Program-made: the position numbers and the translations under genes
Assembly: GCA_905221615.1 (NCBI GenBank)
Contig: CAJNDT010000335.1
Span: 715,864-779,863, forward strand
Source: Symbiodinium sp. CCMP2592
Taxonomy: Eukaryota; Sar; Dinophyceae; Suessiales; Symbiodiniaceae
Length of the DNA: 64,000 nt
Direction of reading: 5' to 3'
The notes under the pieces: generated by a model
What the model was told of the DNA's origin: nothing
The model's input: the letters and a program-made list of their open reading frames with translations, nothing else
Databases searched by the model: none
Shown here: one piece after another, positions 30,062-41,711 of the stretch
Position numbering within the stretch: the stretch's first letter is position 1
How the letters are laid out: every line of letters begins with the position of its first letter

Positions 30062-30275
30062 AGCGATAGATAGAGGTGCATACGGATACAGATATAGATT
30101 TACATGTAGATTCGATATAGACTTAGAAACAGATTTCGAGATTTCATATAGATCTGGATATGAATCTCGATTTTGACTTAGATATAGATTCCGGTATATG
30201 GATACAAATTTGGATACAGGCACTAGACGTAGGCATAGATATAGACACAGATACAGATACTACTCAGGAAACTAG
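30062..30275. repeat. Degenerate GATATAGA/GATACAGA block
   Basis: Hexamer-like AGATATAGATTT, GATACAGATA, TTTAGATATAGA words. Read on minus gives Ser-Tyr-Asp type frames (artefact). Confidence 0.88.
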
Positions 30276-30583
30276 ATTTGGAAGATGTCGGGTTGAGGGG
30301 TCCAGTGGATTGGATTTACAGATTTCGGGATTAGGGCTTATAAGGGTTTAGGGATCAAGGTTTATCGGTTTGGGGGGTGGTTCAGGGGCTTTAGGGGGCT
30401 GGGTTTAGAGGCTTGCATTTAGGAGTTTAGGGTTTAGGAACAAGTTGGAGGGCTTCACCATGTCTTGGTTTTACGAGGCGCACTTACGGGGTTTCATCGG
30501 CAGCAAGAAGAGTTCATGGCCCTGTAGATTTCAATCGCTTCGATGGGATCCATACACGATTCCAGAAGGCATTCACCCACGGG

Positions 30584-30652
30584 GTAACCCTAAACCCTAA
30601 GCCCCTAAAACCTAAACTTTAAACCCTAAACCCTAAACCCCTAAACCCGAAT
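30584..30652 (-). repeat. CCCTAAA array
   Basis: AACCCTAAACCCTAAGCCCC and following; about eight heptads. Confidence 0.92.
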
Positions 30653-30737
30653 ATTACAGTGGAGGGCCTAGTGTTTGATCTGAAGCTCCAGGTCTCCCAA
30701 AACTCAAAACCCTGAATCCTCCACCCCTAAACCGTAA

Positions 30738-30815
30738 ACTCAAGAACCTGAACCCTAAACCCCAAACCCAACCCTAAACCCCAAACCCAACCCTAAACCC
30801 CAAACCTTAATGCTA
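30738..30815 (-). repeat. CCCTAAACCCCAAACCCAA higher-order repeat
   Basis: The 20-bp unit CCCTAAACCCCAAACCCAAC repeats about three and a half times, a clean higher-order form of the heptad. Confidence 0.93.
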
Positions 30816-30904
30816 AAGCCGCCTGCAAAATCCGCCCTGCCGGATCGCCCCAAGCTTGGCCCAGCAGAAGTCCTGTAAAAAGGGGGGTGGGCGGGTTGAG
30901 AGTT

Positions 30905-31141
30905 GGGTGGCTTCGGGGTTTAGGGTTTCGTTTAGGGTTTAGGCTTTAGAGTGTAGTTTAGGGTTTAGGGACTCGAGTGAAGTGTAGGGTTGAGGGTTTA
31001 GGGTGTAGTTTCGGGTTTAGGCTTTAGGGTCTCTGGGGGCTGAGGGTTCTAGAGGCTGTTGTGGGGACGGAGGTTCGAGGCTAAAGTTTAGGGTTTAGGG
31101 TTTAGGGTTTAAGGGTTTAGGGTTTAGGGTTTAGGGTTTAG
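30905..31141 (+). repeat. TTTAGGG arrays, clean at right end
   Basis: TTTAGGGTTTCGTTTAGGG and variants with GTGTAG at 30905-31025, then eight or nine consecutive near-perfect TTTAGGG heptads at 31087-31141. Inverted relative to 30584-30815. Confidence 0.94.
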
Positions 31142-32339
31142 GATCATGGCTGCTCTGCTCAAGGCTGAAGCTGTGACCACGATGGGCTGTACGACTGTAC
31201 ATGCTGACCATCATGGACGTGATTGGTGTCATGACCAGTACCGTAATGGCCCCAAACCTCTATTATTCTGGTAGTTCCGATGGTTTGGGGCTAGGGTAGT
31301 GTGGCGACTGACTGAGCTTCTGCTGGGCCCCCACAGCACCCATAGTGCTGGTCTGAGGGTTGTTGATCCGTCCTTCGTCAGAAAATCCTTTAACCCCAAA
31401 CCCGAACCGTAGCTGTAATGAGACAGCGGCGGATGCCAGGAATTGGGAGCTGCAGAACTGCTGCCCAGTGCATCGTGCAAGGAATCTTCGTTCCCCACAG
31501 CCCGCCTAACAAATCTCTAAAAGCAACCGGCTCCCGAGATTCAAAGCAGATCGTCTGACTGGGATTGTCGACAAATTGCAGGTCTGGATGCAAGTGCTGC
31601 AGGCATGCTTGCGGCCCAGAGAATGAGATTGCAGCTTAAGCGCCCTTATAACCTCCTTGAGCTTTAGCATCCGGAAATGAAACATAATTCACCCTTTAGA
31701 GTTCCCTTATCAGAAAAATGAAACAGAATTCAAAATCCTAAGAGCACCAAGGGTGGGGTTCGGGGTCGGGCAACAAGGCTTGGAGTGAAGGCTTTGTCTG
31801 CATCTTCGAGCCTGCGGCTTTTCGGGTTTCGCTTCGTTTTGCGTTTCTTGTGGCTTTGGGCTTTGAAGGCTTAAAGGATTTAGGGGGCTTCTAGTTCTTG
31901 AGGTTTGGTGTTCATGTTTGTGTTTGTGTCCGCGTCTGCACTGATACTGAGGCCGACATTCATGTCGTTTCCTCATTACCAGAGCAGGGCCTATACTCTC
32001 AACAAACCCTCCTAGCCCCAATCGTCAAACAGAAATGAAACTTGTGCGAGACCACTCCTAGCCACTCTGCTAGGAAGACCCCAGACAGCCAAAGACCACA
32101 AACCTGCAAAGCCTGCAACCCAAAACTGGCAACCTTCAAACTCTACAACTCTACAACTTATGAAACCCCTGAACCCTCTGGACCCCAAACTCCAGCACTG
32201 AAAATCCCCAACCCACCAAACCAGACACCTTAAATACTTACTCCCGAAGTTCCAAACTTCAATCCGACACATGCTGCACCGATGCCAAACCCTGACCCCG
32301 CCCCCTAACGATTCCAAACTCAAAACGCGACACCTCTAG
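31142..32339. other. Mostly heptad-free stretch; no supported gene
   Basis: Complex DNA with short frames on both strands (minus 31229-31498, 89 residues; minus 31710-32021, 103; minus 32012-32323, 103). The last passes through decayed CCCTAAA-like words (32060-32300). A family A-like fragment GGCCCCAAACCTCTATTATTC lies at 31248. Motif-free. Confidence 0.4.
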
Positions 32340-32412
32340 TATAGGGGCCTTCTTAGGTAGCCGTTATACTACAATTAAAATAAGGAGCCCCCAAAATATG
32401 TAGGCCGCTATG
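32340..32412 (+). mobile_element. MITE-like element, family A, internally deleted
   Basis: TATAGGGGCCTTCTTAGG end, CGTTATACTACAATTAAAA, TAAGGAGCCCCCAAAATATG, TAGGCCGCTATG end. About 30 bp of the left interior are gone. Confidence 0.8.
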
Positions 32413-32897
32413 TCTATGTTACAACCCAAGCCTGCGAAGAGAAAGCGCCGAGGCATCCGAGCCAATCACATCGGCCACGGCACCGCACCTTCGAGGGATT
32501 AGGGCGTGAGGCTTCGGGTTTAGAGCTCAGGGTTCAGGGTTTACGATTCAGAATTTTAGAGCTTTTCGCAGTCGGGGAGGAGGCATGTAGAGTTAGGGCT
32601 TAGGGTTTAGGGCTTAATCCGAAGTCCGACACTTTATACAGGGGTTGACGTGGTTTAGGATGCAGGGTCTAACCCCCAAGTCCTAAAGTATACAAAAGCT
32701 AATACTCCTCAGTCCTAAACCCTCGTCGAAGCCCTAAGCACTACTCTGTGTATCTTAAAGGGTTCGGGGCTTCGGGAAGCCGGTGCCCGTGATCTTTGGA
32801 TCCCATTTTTCCACACCGCGTCTATGCTCGCCATCCTAAGAGCCCATGTCGGCCTATACAGCATTTAGCTTGGCCATACAAGTGGCTCCTACTGACC
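32413..32897. other. Mosaic of heptad words and complex DNA
   Basis: TTTAGGG words at 32515-32545 and 32598-32615; CCCTAAAC at 32707. No gene. Confidence 0.5.
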
Positions 32898-33002
32898 TAC
32901 TGTTGATGGTATAAATCCTGCATTACCTTAAGGACCCTTGACTATGGGAATTGTGGTATATTCCTTATTATGGGCAATGCAGGATTTATATCATCAACCG
33001 TA
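32898..33002. mobile_element. MITE-like element, family D (105 bp)
   Basis: Ends TACTGTTGATGGTATAAATCC and ATATCATCAACCGTA with CTGCATTACC/GGCAATGCAG inside. The middle TATGGGAATTGTGGTATATT and CCTTATTATGGG are shared with 45556. Confidence 0.9.
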
Positions 33003-33403
33003 TGTAGGCAATGCAGGGTCAAAGTATACAGTATATAAGTACATGGACCCTTAATCAAGGTAGAAGTACGCTCATGGGCCACGATAGCCCCAGCTGAAGA
33101 ATTTCTGCATAAGAAGTTCGGTTCTGGCAAGTTCATTAACAACTAAAGTCTTCATACAGATGGACATACAGTGAATGGTAAGCTTTTCGTGGCTATGGTA
33201 ACCAATTTCTAGTTCATGGTTGGGCAAGGATTCAAAATTTACATTTCTATTCCATATTGGGCTTAAGTACCCATAAAAATTTAAAATGTTACCCAACTAT
33301 GACAAAGATCTCGAAGTTCCTAGCCGGTAGCAGAGCTCCTATCTGTGGCTTCGCGTGTGCGGGGATGCAGGGTTTCATGGCCTGGGTGCTCTCTTACGGA
33401 GAC

Positions 33404-33562
33404 TCTAAACCCTAAACACCTAAACCCCTAAACCCCTAAACCCCAAACCCCTAAACCCACAACCCTAAACCCCTAAAACCCTAAACCCCTAAACCCTAAA
33501 CCCCTAAACCCCTAAACCTTAAAACCCCTAAACCATAAACCCTAAGCCCTAAACCCTTAAAC
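33404..33562 (-). repeat. CCCTAAA/CCCCTAAA array
   Basis: About 20 units, many of them octamers CCCCTAAA, so it slips between 7 and 8 bp. One of the denser arrays. Confidence 0.95.
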
Positions 33563-34335
33563 CGCATCTGCTCAAGTTCATCTCTCCAAGTAGCTCAAAG
33601 CCCGAAGGGCACAGCTGTTCAAACATCCAAGCGGTCAGCATTTAGGGTTAGCTAAGGGGAGTGCAATCCTCAGTGCTGCCCCCTTTTTCCCAACGAGAAC
33701 ATAAAGCCATATGGTGTAAAATTGTATGATATAAGACAATGATCCTATCGTAAACCCTCAGAGGCTCAAATCCCATGCGAACCTAGACTGCGTCAGACTC
33801 CGGAGGCTCAAACCCTCCACCGAAGGCAAAGCAAGGTAAGTGCTCTTTTATCTTTAATGTGTAACGCCAAGGTGAGACAAACCATGACGATCATCACGAG
33901 GTCACCCTCCATGCCAAGGCCCATCACCAGTACCCAACGACGAAACACACCGAAGTCAGACTCATGGCAAGCGACCCGACAGCGGTGTAGGCACTCTTTA
34001 GGGTTTAGGGTTTGGGCAAAAGCCAGACCCTGCAGAAAACCGGAGCCCTCAACATCCCAAAACCCTGCAATCCCGAAGTATCACTCGCCCGACAGCGATA
34101 CCCCGATATCTAAAGTCTGCAAGCCTGGACGACCCTGAACCCTGTTCCAGTCTATTGTTCCCGTGGTTAGGATCAAACGTTCATAGCCTAAACCCTAACC
34201 ACTAAACCCCGAAACCGCTAAACCCCAAACCCTAAACGCCTACAAAGCCGTATGCCTGCACCGGACGTCAGCGAGCGAAGCGCGAGTCCGCCGCAGCTGC
34301 TCCATCGGAGGTTACAGCTTCGTTTGTTTTAGGCT
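33563..34335. other. Mixed sequence; short heptad words
   Basis: Two TTTAGGG heptads at 33998 and CCCTAAACC words at 34188-34240. Plus 33857-34138 (93 residues) has no motif. Confidence 0.45.
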
Positions 34336-35035
34336 TACTGCGTGCAGGGTTTAGCGGGTCTGGGGGGTGTAGGTTTGGGGTTTCGGGGTTTAGGGTTGGG
34401 AGATTTACGGATACGAGTTCAAGGGATTTGCTGTGACATATAGGCTTCAGGAGTCCGAATTCTGGATGAGCTAGTTTGAGGGTTTAGGTCTCTGGGCTTT
34501 GAAGCCTGCTGCTGAAACAAGCGCATGTGCTGGCTTCGATCGCACATGTTCGCAGCAATGCACATCATGCTGAACCCGACCGCGCACTACCCACACCTAC
34601 TCTTTGGCAGGGCGCCTACTACAGATTCTGGTTTAGGGTTTAAACACAAAACCTATATAAAATTTGGCTTCGGTAGTTTATGGCAGGCTCTCAAGCAGTC
34701 GCTTACCTGTGCCTGTGAGGGGTGCTTGCCCAGGGAACTTTATGTTGGGGCTTACGGTTTATAGTGTTTAGGAGATTAAAGCGTTGTTTCACAATCTTCA
34801 ACCAGTCTCTAAAAGGTTCTACAGGGTTGTATATAAGAGCGTGAACTTGCAAGTGGTTTACAGGTTTGGTTAATACGGGCTGGCTTTCCAGGACGGGTTC
34901 GGACGGAGTAGCTCAGGCTCGTGTTCTAGGTAGTCAGTCACCTAAACCCATTACGGCCACTTAGACCGTTGATCTATCCACTACGTAACCCAACGAAACC
35001 AACCGAAACTCTCAAAACCCTTCGTCGCCACCACC
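34336..35035. other. TTTAGGG-sense mosaic and complex DNA
   Basis: GGGTTTAGCGGGTC, GTTTCGGGGTTTAGGG to about 34405, then heptad-poor DNA. Nothing supported. Confidence 0.45.
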
Positions 35036-35037
35036 TC

Positions 35038-35180
35038 TACGGTACTTCTACTGCACTACTACTAAATTACCGCACCATGGTACTTGAGTACCATTGTACT
35101 TACTCATTGCTGTACCATTGCTCTCAATACTAGACTAGTGCACACCTCTAATTGTACAACTCTAATTTACTACTGTACTA
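35038..35180. repeat. Degenerate (TAC)n/(ACT)n-like block
   Basis: Frequent GGTACTT, GTACTAC, ACTACTACT words with CCATGGTAC and GAGTACC pairs. Low complexity rather than a clean microsatellite. Confidence 0.65.
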
Positions 35181-36600
35181 CAGTAGTTTATTCTGTTTGG
35201 TGTATTTCCACTACAGCTTGCCTTAGGAACGAATCTGTTTGGTGAGCACTTGGCAATCATGTCATTGGGCCGCCCGGAATTGGTTGGGGGGGGGCGATCC
35301 AAAAGCCGTCTAGAGCCAGGGTATGTCCACAGGCAGCATGTGTGAGCCAACATACCGAAGTAGTACCAGCCCACCCAGAGGCCTCGAAAGTAATTAAGCA
35401 CTATTGGCTATTGGGTCAGATGGCTCTAAACTCTGAACCTTAAACCATAAGCCTCAACAGCAACGCTGTATTGGATTTAGGGTCAGTTTTCCTCCAACCC
35501 TCATGGCGCCCCTAGACCCTGAATCCAAATCCTAGCCTCAGCCTGGACTCCAGCGCACTAGTCCCAAACCCTAAATCCTACATCCTCAACCCCATAGGTT
35601 AGGGTTGCAGGGCTAAGGATTTAGAGTTTCTGGCAGTTTAGGGTTGAGGTTTGAAGTTGAGACCACAAGCTTTCTCTCGCGATTGCTGGTCACTTGCGCG
35701 CATTTTTCCACCAATATCGGCACTACGGTCAGCGAGGTCAACTCAAAGGCTCTTGTTGTTGATGTAGTCGGTTTAGGGTTTTAGGGGTTTAGGGCTTGGG
35801 GCTTGGGGGCCACGATACGTAGGGGCTTTGGGGTCTAGCATACCGTACTTGATGTAATAACGAACCCCAAAACAGTGCTGTTGAGAAAGATGCAGAAAAG
35901 GTACAAACATAAGCCCCGGTTGGCTGATCTGAAGATAAACTTATGTATGTTTGATGGTACGGTTCATTCGTATATCGAAAGCTACAGAGGCATGATAAGG
36001 GGTGCTGTTTGAAGAATCAGTTCAACCTCTATAGTAGTGTGTGATATACAATAACCTAGTCGTAGGCTTCAGGGTTATGACTTGCCCAAAGGCTCCGAAG
36101 TCCTCATAAGCCCTAACCCCTATGTCCACAGCACCTGAACGGAGTCACGGGAGCCGTTAAACGTTGAGGCTGAGGGTTTAGGGATTATAGGGCGTACGGT
36201 TTAGGGCATAGGGCTAGCGCGGAGTGCCCGCAGACAAGTGACATCAGCTTCAAGGCTTCGGAAAAGTCAACCCTAGTTACGCCGTTAGCCCAACACACCT
36301 GACATACATCGCTGATGCATACAGCCGCCTTCCGAAACAACGATAAGCAACAGGTCTGGCAAAATTGAGGCCGACAGAAAAAAGTCACCTCTTAACCAGA
36401 GACCTGAACGAAAACCTTATCTTCGAACCCTTTCAGAAGCTCTTACGAAATCCTACTTTGAAACCCTTTAATGTGGGCTCCGGAGCCCTACACCTGCGAG
36501 CTTGTGTGCAAATGGCAGCTGTCTCCGTCCCAGGAAACCGATGAGTTTAGTTTAATATAGTGACATCCCCAAACCCGCAGCCCCAACACCAAAAAAGGTG
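35181..36600. other. Mixed sequence, no supported gene
   Basis: Short heptad words near 35400-35660, 35772-35790 (TTTAGGGTTTTAGGGGTTTA) and 36170-36215. 35810-35880 contains GTAGGGGCTTTGGGG, TAATAACGAACCCC, possibly a decayed family A. All frames under 85 residues and motif-free. Confidence 0.4.
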
Positions 36601-36740
36601 GATGCATAGATAGATCGATAGGCACACAAACAGAAAGACAGATAGATAAGTTAGACGTGGGTATAGACGAAGATATAGACATATAGGTAAAGACGACATC
36701 TAGAGTTATGGAGATATGGGTACAGATATACATGTAAATT
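36601..36740. repeat. Degenerate GATA-type block
   Basis: GATAGATCGATAGG, CAGACAGATAGATAAG, GATATAGACATATAGG words. Confidence 0.8.
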
Positions 36741-37361
36741 TACACACATCTAGAAACGTGGTTTGGAGCTTATTGGAACATCGAAGAGCTCACCTTCATT
36801 GCGGTGCCCTGACTTCTATCATTACTCAGTGTAAGTCTTCCTCAACCTGAACGCCAAGCGTTAAATCTTCGGGCTGAGGCTTCGTAGGGCCTGGATGTGA
36901 AAGGCGACACCCGAAAACCTGAACCCTAAGCCCTGTCCTCTAAACCTTCAGACACAGCTGCCAGCGTCTTCGAACGTTGGATGTTGGGAAGATCTGGGTA
37001 TTTCTCCGATCGAGTTGCAAGCCTGAACGGAGGACTTCTTACTTGTTTAGAGTTTCGGGTTTGAGGCATAGCACCTACCTTAAGCTACCACAACGTACCG
37101 ACGTTGTAGGTTCTTCTGTCGAACCTCTACTGTAATGTACAGCGACCCTATGCAGAAAAGCGTAGGTTATGGTAGGTCCCGCTCGAATGACCCTAAACCC
37201 AGTAACCTAGACCCTAAACCTTAAACCCTAAACCCTAAACCTTCCGATCATAATGAGGTTGCCTGCTTGAGAAACACCCAGCAAGGCTGCGCCCCCCAGC
37301 AGCAGACCCGAAAGCGACTTTCAGCACCGGCTCATGTGTGTGATTTCAGTAGAGTTCCTTC
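36741..37361. other. Mixed sequence with a short CCCTAAA array
   Basis: Five CCCTAAA heptads at 37198-37240. An imperfect inverted pair CACCTACCTTAAGC / GGTTATGGTAGGTCC spans 37070-37178, faintly like family I. Confidence 0.5.
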
Positions 37362-37475
37362 GAAAGGGCTCCTTTACTGTTTCAAGGGGTCCTATAACGC
37401 GGGATAGAGTTTCATATAAGGGCTTAGCATAGGGTCCTTCATGATTAGAATAGGTTTGGGGAGGAGTAAAGCAGG
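37362..37475 (+). mobile_element. Left extension plus partial family A element
   Basis: GAGTTCCTTCGAAAGGGCTCC, TTTCAAGGGGTCCTATAA, GCATAGGGTCCTTCATGATTA and GAATAGGTTTGGGGAGG reproduce the order seen at 8963-9120. The right half is lost. Confidence 0.6.
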
Positions 37476-37628
37476 AACCGATTACAAATTGTTCCGACTC
37501 ATATGTTGTTCTACTATACCGCGATTGTAGCATGTGGTTTTCTGGCGACCATTGACACATCAGAGGCGCTCTGCTGAACTCCTTTATACGACTGAGGCTG
37601 CTTTAAACCCCTTCTACCATCTCCCTAA

Positions 37629-37736
37629 TATAGGGGCCTTTATTAATTAGAATAGGGTTGTGGGGCCCATTATACTGTAGTAAATTATCATAACGAACCC
37701 CCAAAATAGTATAGGTAATTATTTAAGCCCTTGTAT
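37629..37736 (+). mobile_element. MITE-like element, family A
   Basis: TATAGGGGCCTTTATTAATTA, GAATAGGGTTGTGGGGCCC, TATCATAACGAACCCCC, AATAGTATAGGTAATTATTT, AAGCCCTTGTATT. Confidence 0.9.
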
Positions 37737-38720
37737 TGAACCTTCAACCCGGGACTTCGACCCCTAAGATAAGCCTATATTTTGTGATCTTCCTGCTGCT
37801 AGCAACTACACGGCGGCTCCTTCATACAACCTCGAGGTTCAGGGTCTAGGGTTTAGGGATCTCAGGGTCAAGGGTTTCCGGATTTTTGGGTTAGGGTTTC
37901 GCGGCTAGCTGCGGCAAGGGAATCACGTCGCAATGGGCTGCAGCTGATCTGAGGATCTGAGGGTTTAGGGTTTAGGGTCCGCTTAACTCTGCTGCTGGGT
38001 CACTCTCCCTTCCGCCATGGGCAGATCATGCACGACCCAGCTTCTTCAAAACCTGAAGCCGGGCTCGTGGGGCGGAGCGGGGGAGGGGTCGTCGTCGGCA
38101 ACCACAGAACTCGATGAGGGCTGGACCCGAAACCCAACTGATACCTTGGTCTGTGGAACTCGAACATACAGTAGCACCTTGAAACATAACGGGATTAACA
38201 CTAAATCGAAACTCCCTGAACTCCACTCACCCCGAACACTAAACTGTGGAAGCCTAGATTTGGATTACGGAGACATGGCTAGCATTGAACTTTGGATCTT
38301 AGGTTTTAGAGGGGTTAAGGTGTAGCGGTTTGGGCTTCAAGCGTTCAAGCCAGGGATTCCCAAAACCCTAGACCCGAAACCCTAAAGTAGGGGTTTGGGG
38401 CTCAAGTCGGGGATTCCGGGGGCTGTTGTCTGCAACTCCGTAAGCCTAAACCCCAAGAGCAGGTCCGAAGCCCAGAACCCAATCTGAATCCAGCACTAAG
38501 TCATAAACCTTAAACCCTGAAACCGAAGTCTTAAATCAGAAACCCTATTGGAAGGATCCCAGTACCTAATTGTCATATACTGACAGAAATACAAAGCTGC
38601 ACAACTACTGCTCAAGTACACACTTTAGTGCTAAGCCCGGCGATGTGCACGAAGATCACAAAACAGGCCTCATCTAGCTGCTGCTCCTTCTTCCGCATAT
38701 CCCTGGCAAGGGCTTGGAGC
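37737..38720. other. Mosaic; no supported gene
   Basis: TTTAGGG words at 37830-37870 and 37960-37980. Plus 38017-38325 (102 residues) and minus 38026-38226 (66) oppose each other, motif-free. Family A-like CCCTATTGGAAGG at 38543 too weak to call. Confidence 0.4.
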
Positions 38721-38800
38721 TGTAGGTTAGGGGTTTAAGGTTTAGTGGTTTAGCGGCTTAGGGTTTAGTTTAATTAGGGATTTCGGGTTTTAGGTTTCTT
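38721..38800 (+). repeat. Degenerate TTTAGGG array
   Basis: GGGGTTTAAGGTTTAGTGG, TTAGGGTTTAGTTTAATTAGG. Confidence 0.75.
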
Positions 38801-39545
38801 GGGTTTCATGGTTGGACAAGGGTTCCATAGGAGTTCTTTTCGGTTCCATAGACGCTGTAGAACCGTTCCATAGGGGATTTAGAAGGAACCAACAATGGTT
38901 CTGTAAAGCTTCTATGAGCGCCCCACAAGGGTGTTAATTAATGTGTTCTGCAAGGACGCATCGTGAAACTAGGCCAATCATGAGACACTAATCTCGAATG
39001 TATTCCGAATCCCTTTGGTTTATCCTTCGCAGAGCATGAAAGGGAGAGATGTTGGGATCGCGGATTGGGGCTTGCGGGTTTAGGCTTAGCGACTTAAGGT
39101 TCTTGAGGGCTTGCGAAGTCTGTCGCCCAGGGGCGTCTGCCTTCAAGAGCAACGCCAATAGTGCCATTGTTACCGGGAGCAGAAGTCAGCACGCCGCATA
39201 ATTGACCAGATACAGCAGGGCTGCGTTGAATCAGGGGTTGACCCCTTGCAAGACGTTTTGGGATTTCATGGAGCCACGGGTGGCTTGGAGTCTCAGAAAC
39301 AAAGAACCCTAAAACAGAACCGCGACTACAAGTTAGAATCATTTCTACCCTCAGCCGTCTAACCCCAAACTACACCCCAAGCTACAAACCCTGAAGGGTT
39401 CCTTTAGGGGCTCCTTTAAGGAACACTTACAGGCTCCCTCAAGGGCTCCTTTGAGGAATTTTGGTGAGTTTAGGCCTCAGCTGCCACTCCTGCTGCGCCG
39501 AGGGGCCGTGCTGGAGCTCCTGTGGCAGAAAAGCTGCAAACATCC
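38801..39545. other. GGTTCCATAG words, then mixed DNA
   Basis: GGTTCCATAG-type word at 38829, 38851, 38873 (every 22 bp) and its reverse-sense partners GGAACC and GGTTCTGTAAAGC; resembles a decayed inverted-repeat element of about 100 bp (38828-38930). The rest is unremarkable. Confidence 0.45.
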
Positions 39546-39897
39546 TTGAAAGGGTTTAGGGTTTAGGGTTTTGGGTTTATGGTTGCAAACATCCTTCAAC
39601 CGGTTTGGGGTTTATGGTTGGGGCTTAGGGTTAAGGGTTTGGGGATTTAGGGTTTATGGTTGCAAACATCCCAGGACCATCCTTCTACCCTCAAATAGGG
39701 GTATATTATGGTCCCAAACAAGGGGCATGTAGGGTCTAATAGAGGGTAGACTTAGGGTCTAGGTCCTTCAACCGGTTTAGGGTTTATGGTTGGGGCTTAG
39801 GGTCTAGGGTTTGGGGGTTTAGGGTTTAGGCTCTGGGGTTTAGGGTTTAGGGTCTCGGGTTTAGGAGTTTATGGTTTAGGGTTTATGGTTGGGGACC
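39546..39897 (+). repeat. TTTAGGG array with two duplicated sub-blocks
   Basis: GCAAACATCCTTCAACCGG at about 39585, and GTCCTTCAACCGGTTTAGGG at about 39763, are each followed by TTTATGGTTGGGGCTTAGGGT. In between lies a short inverted pair CTACCCTCAAATAGGGG / ATAGAGGGTAG (39693-39749). The final 39790-39897 is heptads only. Confidence 0.88.
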
Positions 39898-40055
39898 TAG
39901 TCACGCTTTACGGGTTTGGGCTTTTGTCTTTATCATAAGGGCTTTCTTTCACAAATCTGAACTGGTATTTATATCGCATTTTAATAAGGACCATAAGGGG
40001 TCATTATTGCTCATATTTCCGACCCTATACAAAACCACACCAAATCCGAAATCCT

Positions 40056-40275
40056 TTGCGAGCCACCGCCGCCGCCACCACCCCTCCTGCTCCTGCTCCT
40101 ACTCTTACTCCGACTCCTACTCCGGCTCCTGCTCTTACGCTCGTACTCCTACTGCGGCTACGGCGACGACTTCGACTACGACGACGACTACCACCACAGC
40201 TACGACTGCGGCAGCGACAGCGACTATACGGCAACGACTAGAACTAGCGCTACGGCTGAGCGTGCGACTACGAAT
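40056..40275 (+). repeat. Degenerate trinucleotide block (CTC/CTA/CGA/GCN)
   Basis: CCGCCGCCACC, CTCCTGCTCCTGCTCC, CGACTACGACGACGACTACC and GCGGCAGCGACAGCG words with 3-bp periodicity over about 210 bp. All three plus frames and one minus frame stay open. Compositionally it could encode a Ser/Tyr/Thr- or Arg-rich tract, but no gene context supports that. Confidence 0.8.
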
Positions 40276-40935
40276 GATATTTAAACACGGTAAGAAAGAA
40301 GGACGCTGATAGCAATATCAACAAAAACTGCTACGACCACCATCATGCTAGAACCAACAGTAACGGTCGACGTCGTGGGGTGTGGAACTAGGACAGTGAG
40401 AATGAAAGGTAGCCTAGTCCGAGGGTCCTTCTCGAGCATGGCACAGGTTTCAGCCAGGTGCTGCTTGGTCCTGGAGTAGTCTGTGGGTTTAGGGCTTCTG
40501 CGCTTAATTCGGCACATGCAGACCGTATTGTCGCCACGGGCAGATAGGGCGATAACACTGCAAATGCCCACAAACAATCTTCGGAATAGTCTGTTGCCGG
40601 CTTTGTAGGAGCCCACCAGGTGCGTGCCTTTACGGTCGATTAGTGGAGACCTGAAGAGTTCCGTTGAGCATGCGCGAAGTGTCCAGGGAACTGGTAAGCC
40701 GTGCCCGAAACCACCCCATAACTGATGTTGAAATTCAATTCTAAATCTTGAACCCTAAAAGCGCTAAATACTAGACCCCAATAACCCGAAATTCTATAAA
40801 CCCAAAGCCCCAACCCCCAAACGCAAAACCCTGATCCCAGTCCCTTCGAGCTTGGAAATGTCGCCATCTGTCAGCTGTGCAGGTGCCTTCTGCACCTTTG
40901 CAATGTCCCAAAGGGCCAATAATGACTTTGGGTTT
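40276..40935. other. Mixed sequence; no supported gene
   Basis: Minus 40281-40616 (111 residues) is open but motif-free. CCCTAAA-like words at 40750-40835. Confidence 0.4.
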
Positions 40936-41047
40936 AATGTAGGGACCTGATTATATAAGAAACCTTGGGCCTTTTTTCGGGCTCCTTTTATGAATCCTAC
41001 TATTTGGAGGTCATAGGCCCAGGGTTTCTTAATCAGGTTCCTACATT
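40936..41047 (+). mobile_element. MITE-like element, family L, complete (112 bp)
   Basis: Ends AATGTAGGGACCTGATTATA and TTAATCAGGTTCCTACATT, inner GAAACCTTGGGCC / GGCCCAGGGTTTC. Partner of 5924-6031. Confidence 0.93.
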
Positions 41048-41430
41048 ACCCTAAACCCCGAGCCCGACAACCTTAATCCTAAGCCGAAAACCTACAAACT
41101 CCCAAACCCTAAACTCCTAAAACCGAAAGGGGCTGCTGTAAGAGGCTGAGGTCTTTGGCGGCTTTGGTGCTGATGGTTGTAGCCTCCGGGTTTCAGAAGT
41201 CTTGGGGATGTAAAATTTGTTTTTTTCAGCACCTTTTTTCCGCCTGCCTATTGGGTTTTAAGGTTTAAGGTTGTGGGGTTTAGAGCCAACTTTTGCGCTT
41301 CAGAAAGCTCCAGCTTTTGGGTATTAAGGGTTTTCGGTTTAGCGTTGAAGGGTTTGGGGTTCCAAGCTCGGGGTTGGGGACTTTGGGATTAGGGGCTCAG
41401 AGTTCAAAACTGTGGATTCCGGCGCTGCTC
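41048..41430. other. Degenerate heptads, both senses
   Basis: CCCTAAAC words to 41120, then GGGTTTTAAGGTTTAAGG and following after 41250. No gene. Confidence 0.5.
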
Positions 41431-41453
41431 CGAATTAGGATTCCTTTAAGTCA

Positions 41454-41587
41454 TAAGGACCCTTACGCGGGTAGGGGGGAAGGGGATAGGGGGGCCTCAA
41501 TACCTGTAGTGAGGACTTAATAAGGCCTATTTAAGGAAGTATAGTCCCCTATCCACATCCCCCCTACCCCCCCCCCCTAAGGGTCCC
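41454..41587. mobile_element. MITE-like element, family H (about 134 bp)
   Basis: AAGGACCCTTACGCGGGTAGG and GGGGAAGGGGATAGGGG on the left pair with CCCCTATCCACATCCCCCC, CTACCCCCCCCC and TAAGGGTCCCT on the right. Poly-C/G runs in the arms differ in length. Single copy seen. Confidence 0.85.
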
Positions 41588-41711
41588 TATAGGATTCAAG
41601 TCCTTTCGAAGTCAGTACTGAAAGCCGAAAGCCATCTTTCCTGAGGCAGAGAGGCTCTCATAACTGCTCGGAGATTCGCTGGTGGCCAGCAGCCTAGACC
41701 CGAAACTCTAA

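Noticed and set aside
34880-35000. tRNA gene
   Set aside because: Short cloverleaf-like words occur here and near 60060 and 63425, but no acceptor stem with matching T-arm GGTTCRANNCC could be assembled.
40007-40309. Ser/Tyr/Thr-rich surface protein
   Set aside because: Frame is open because of a trinucleotide-periodic tract; all three plus frames are similarly open.
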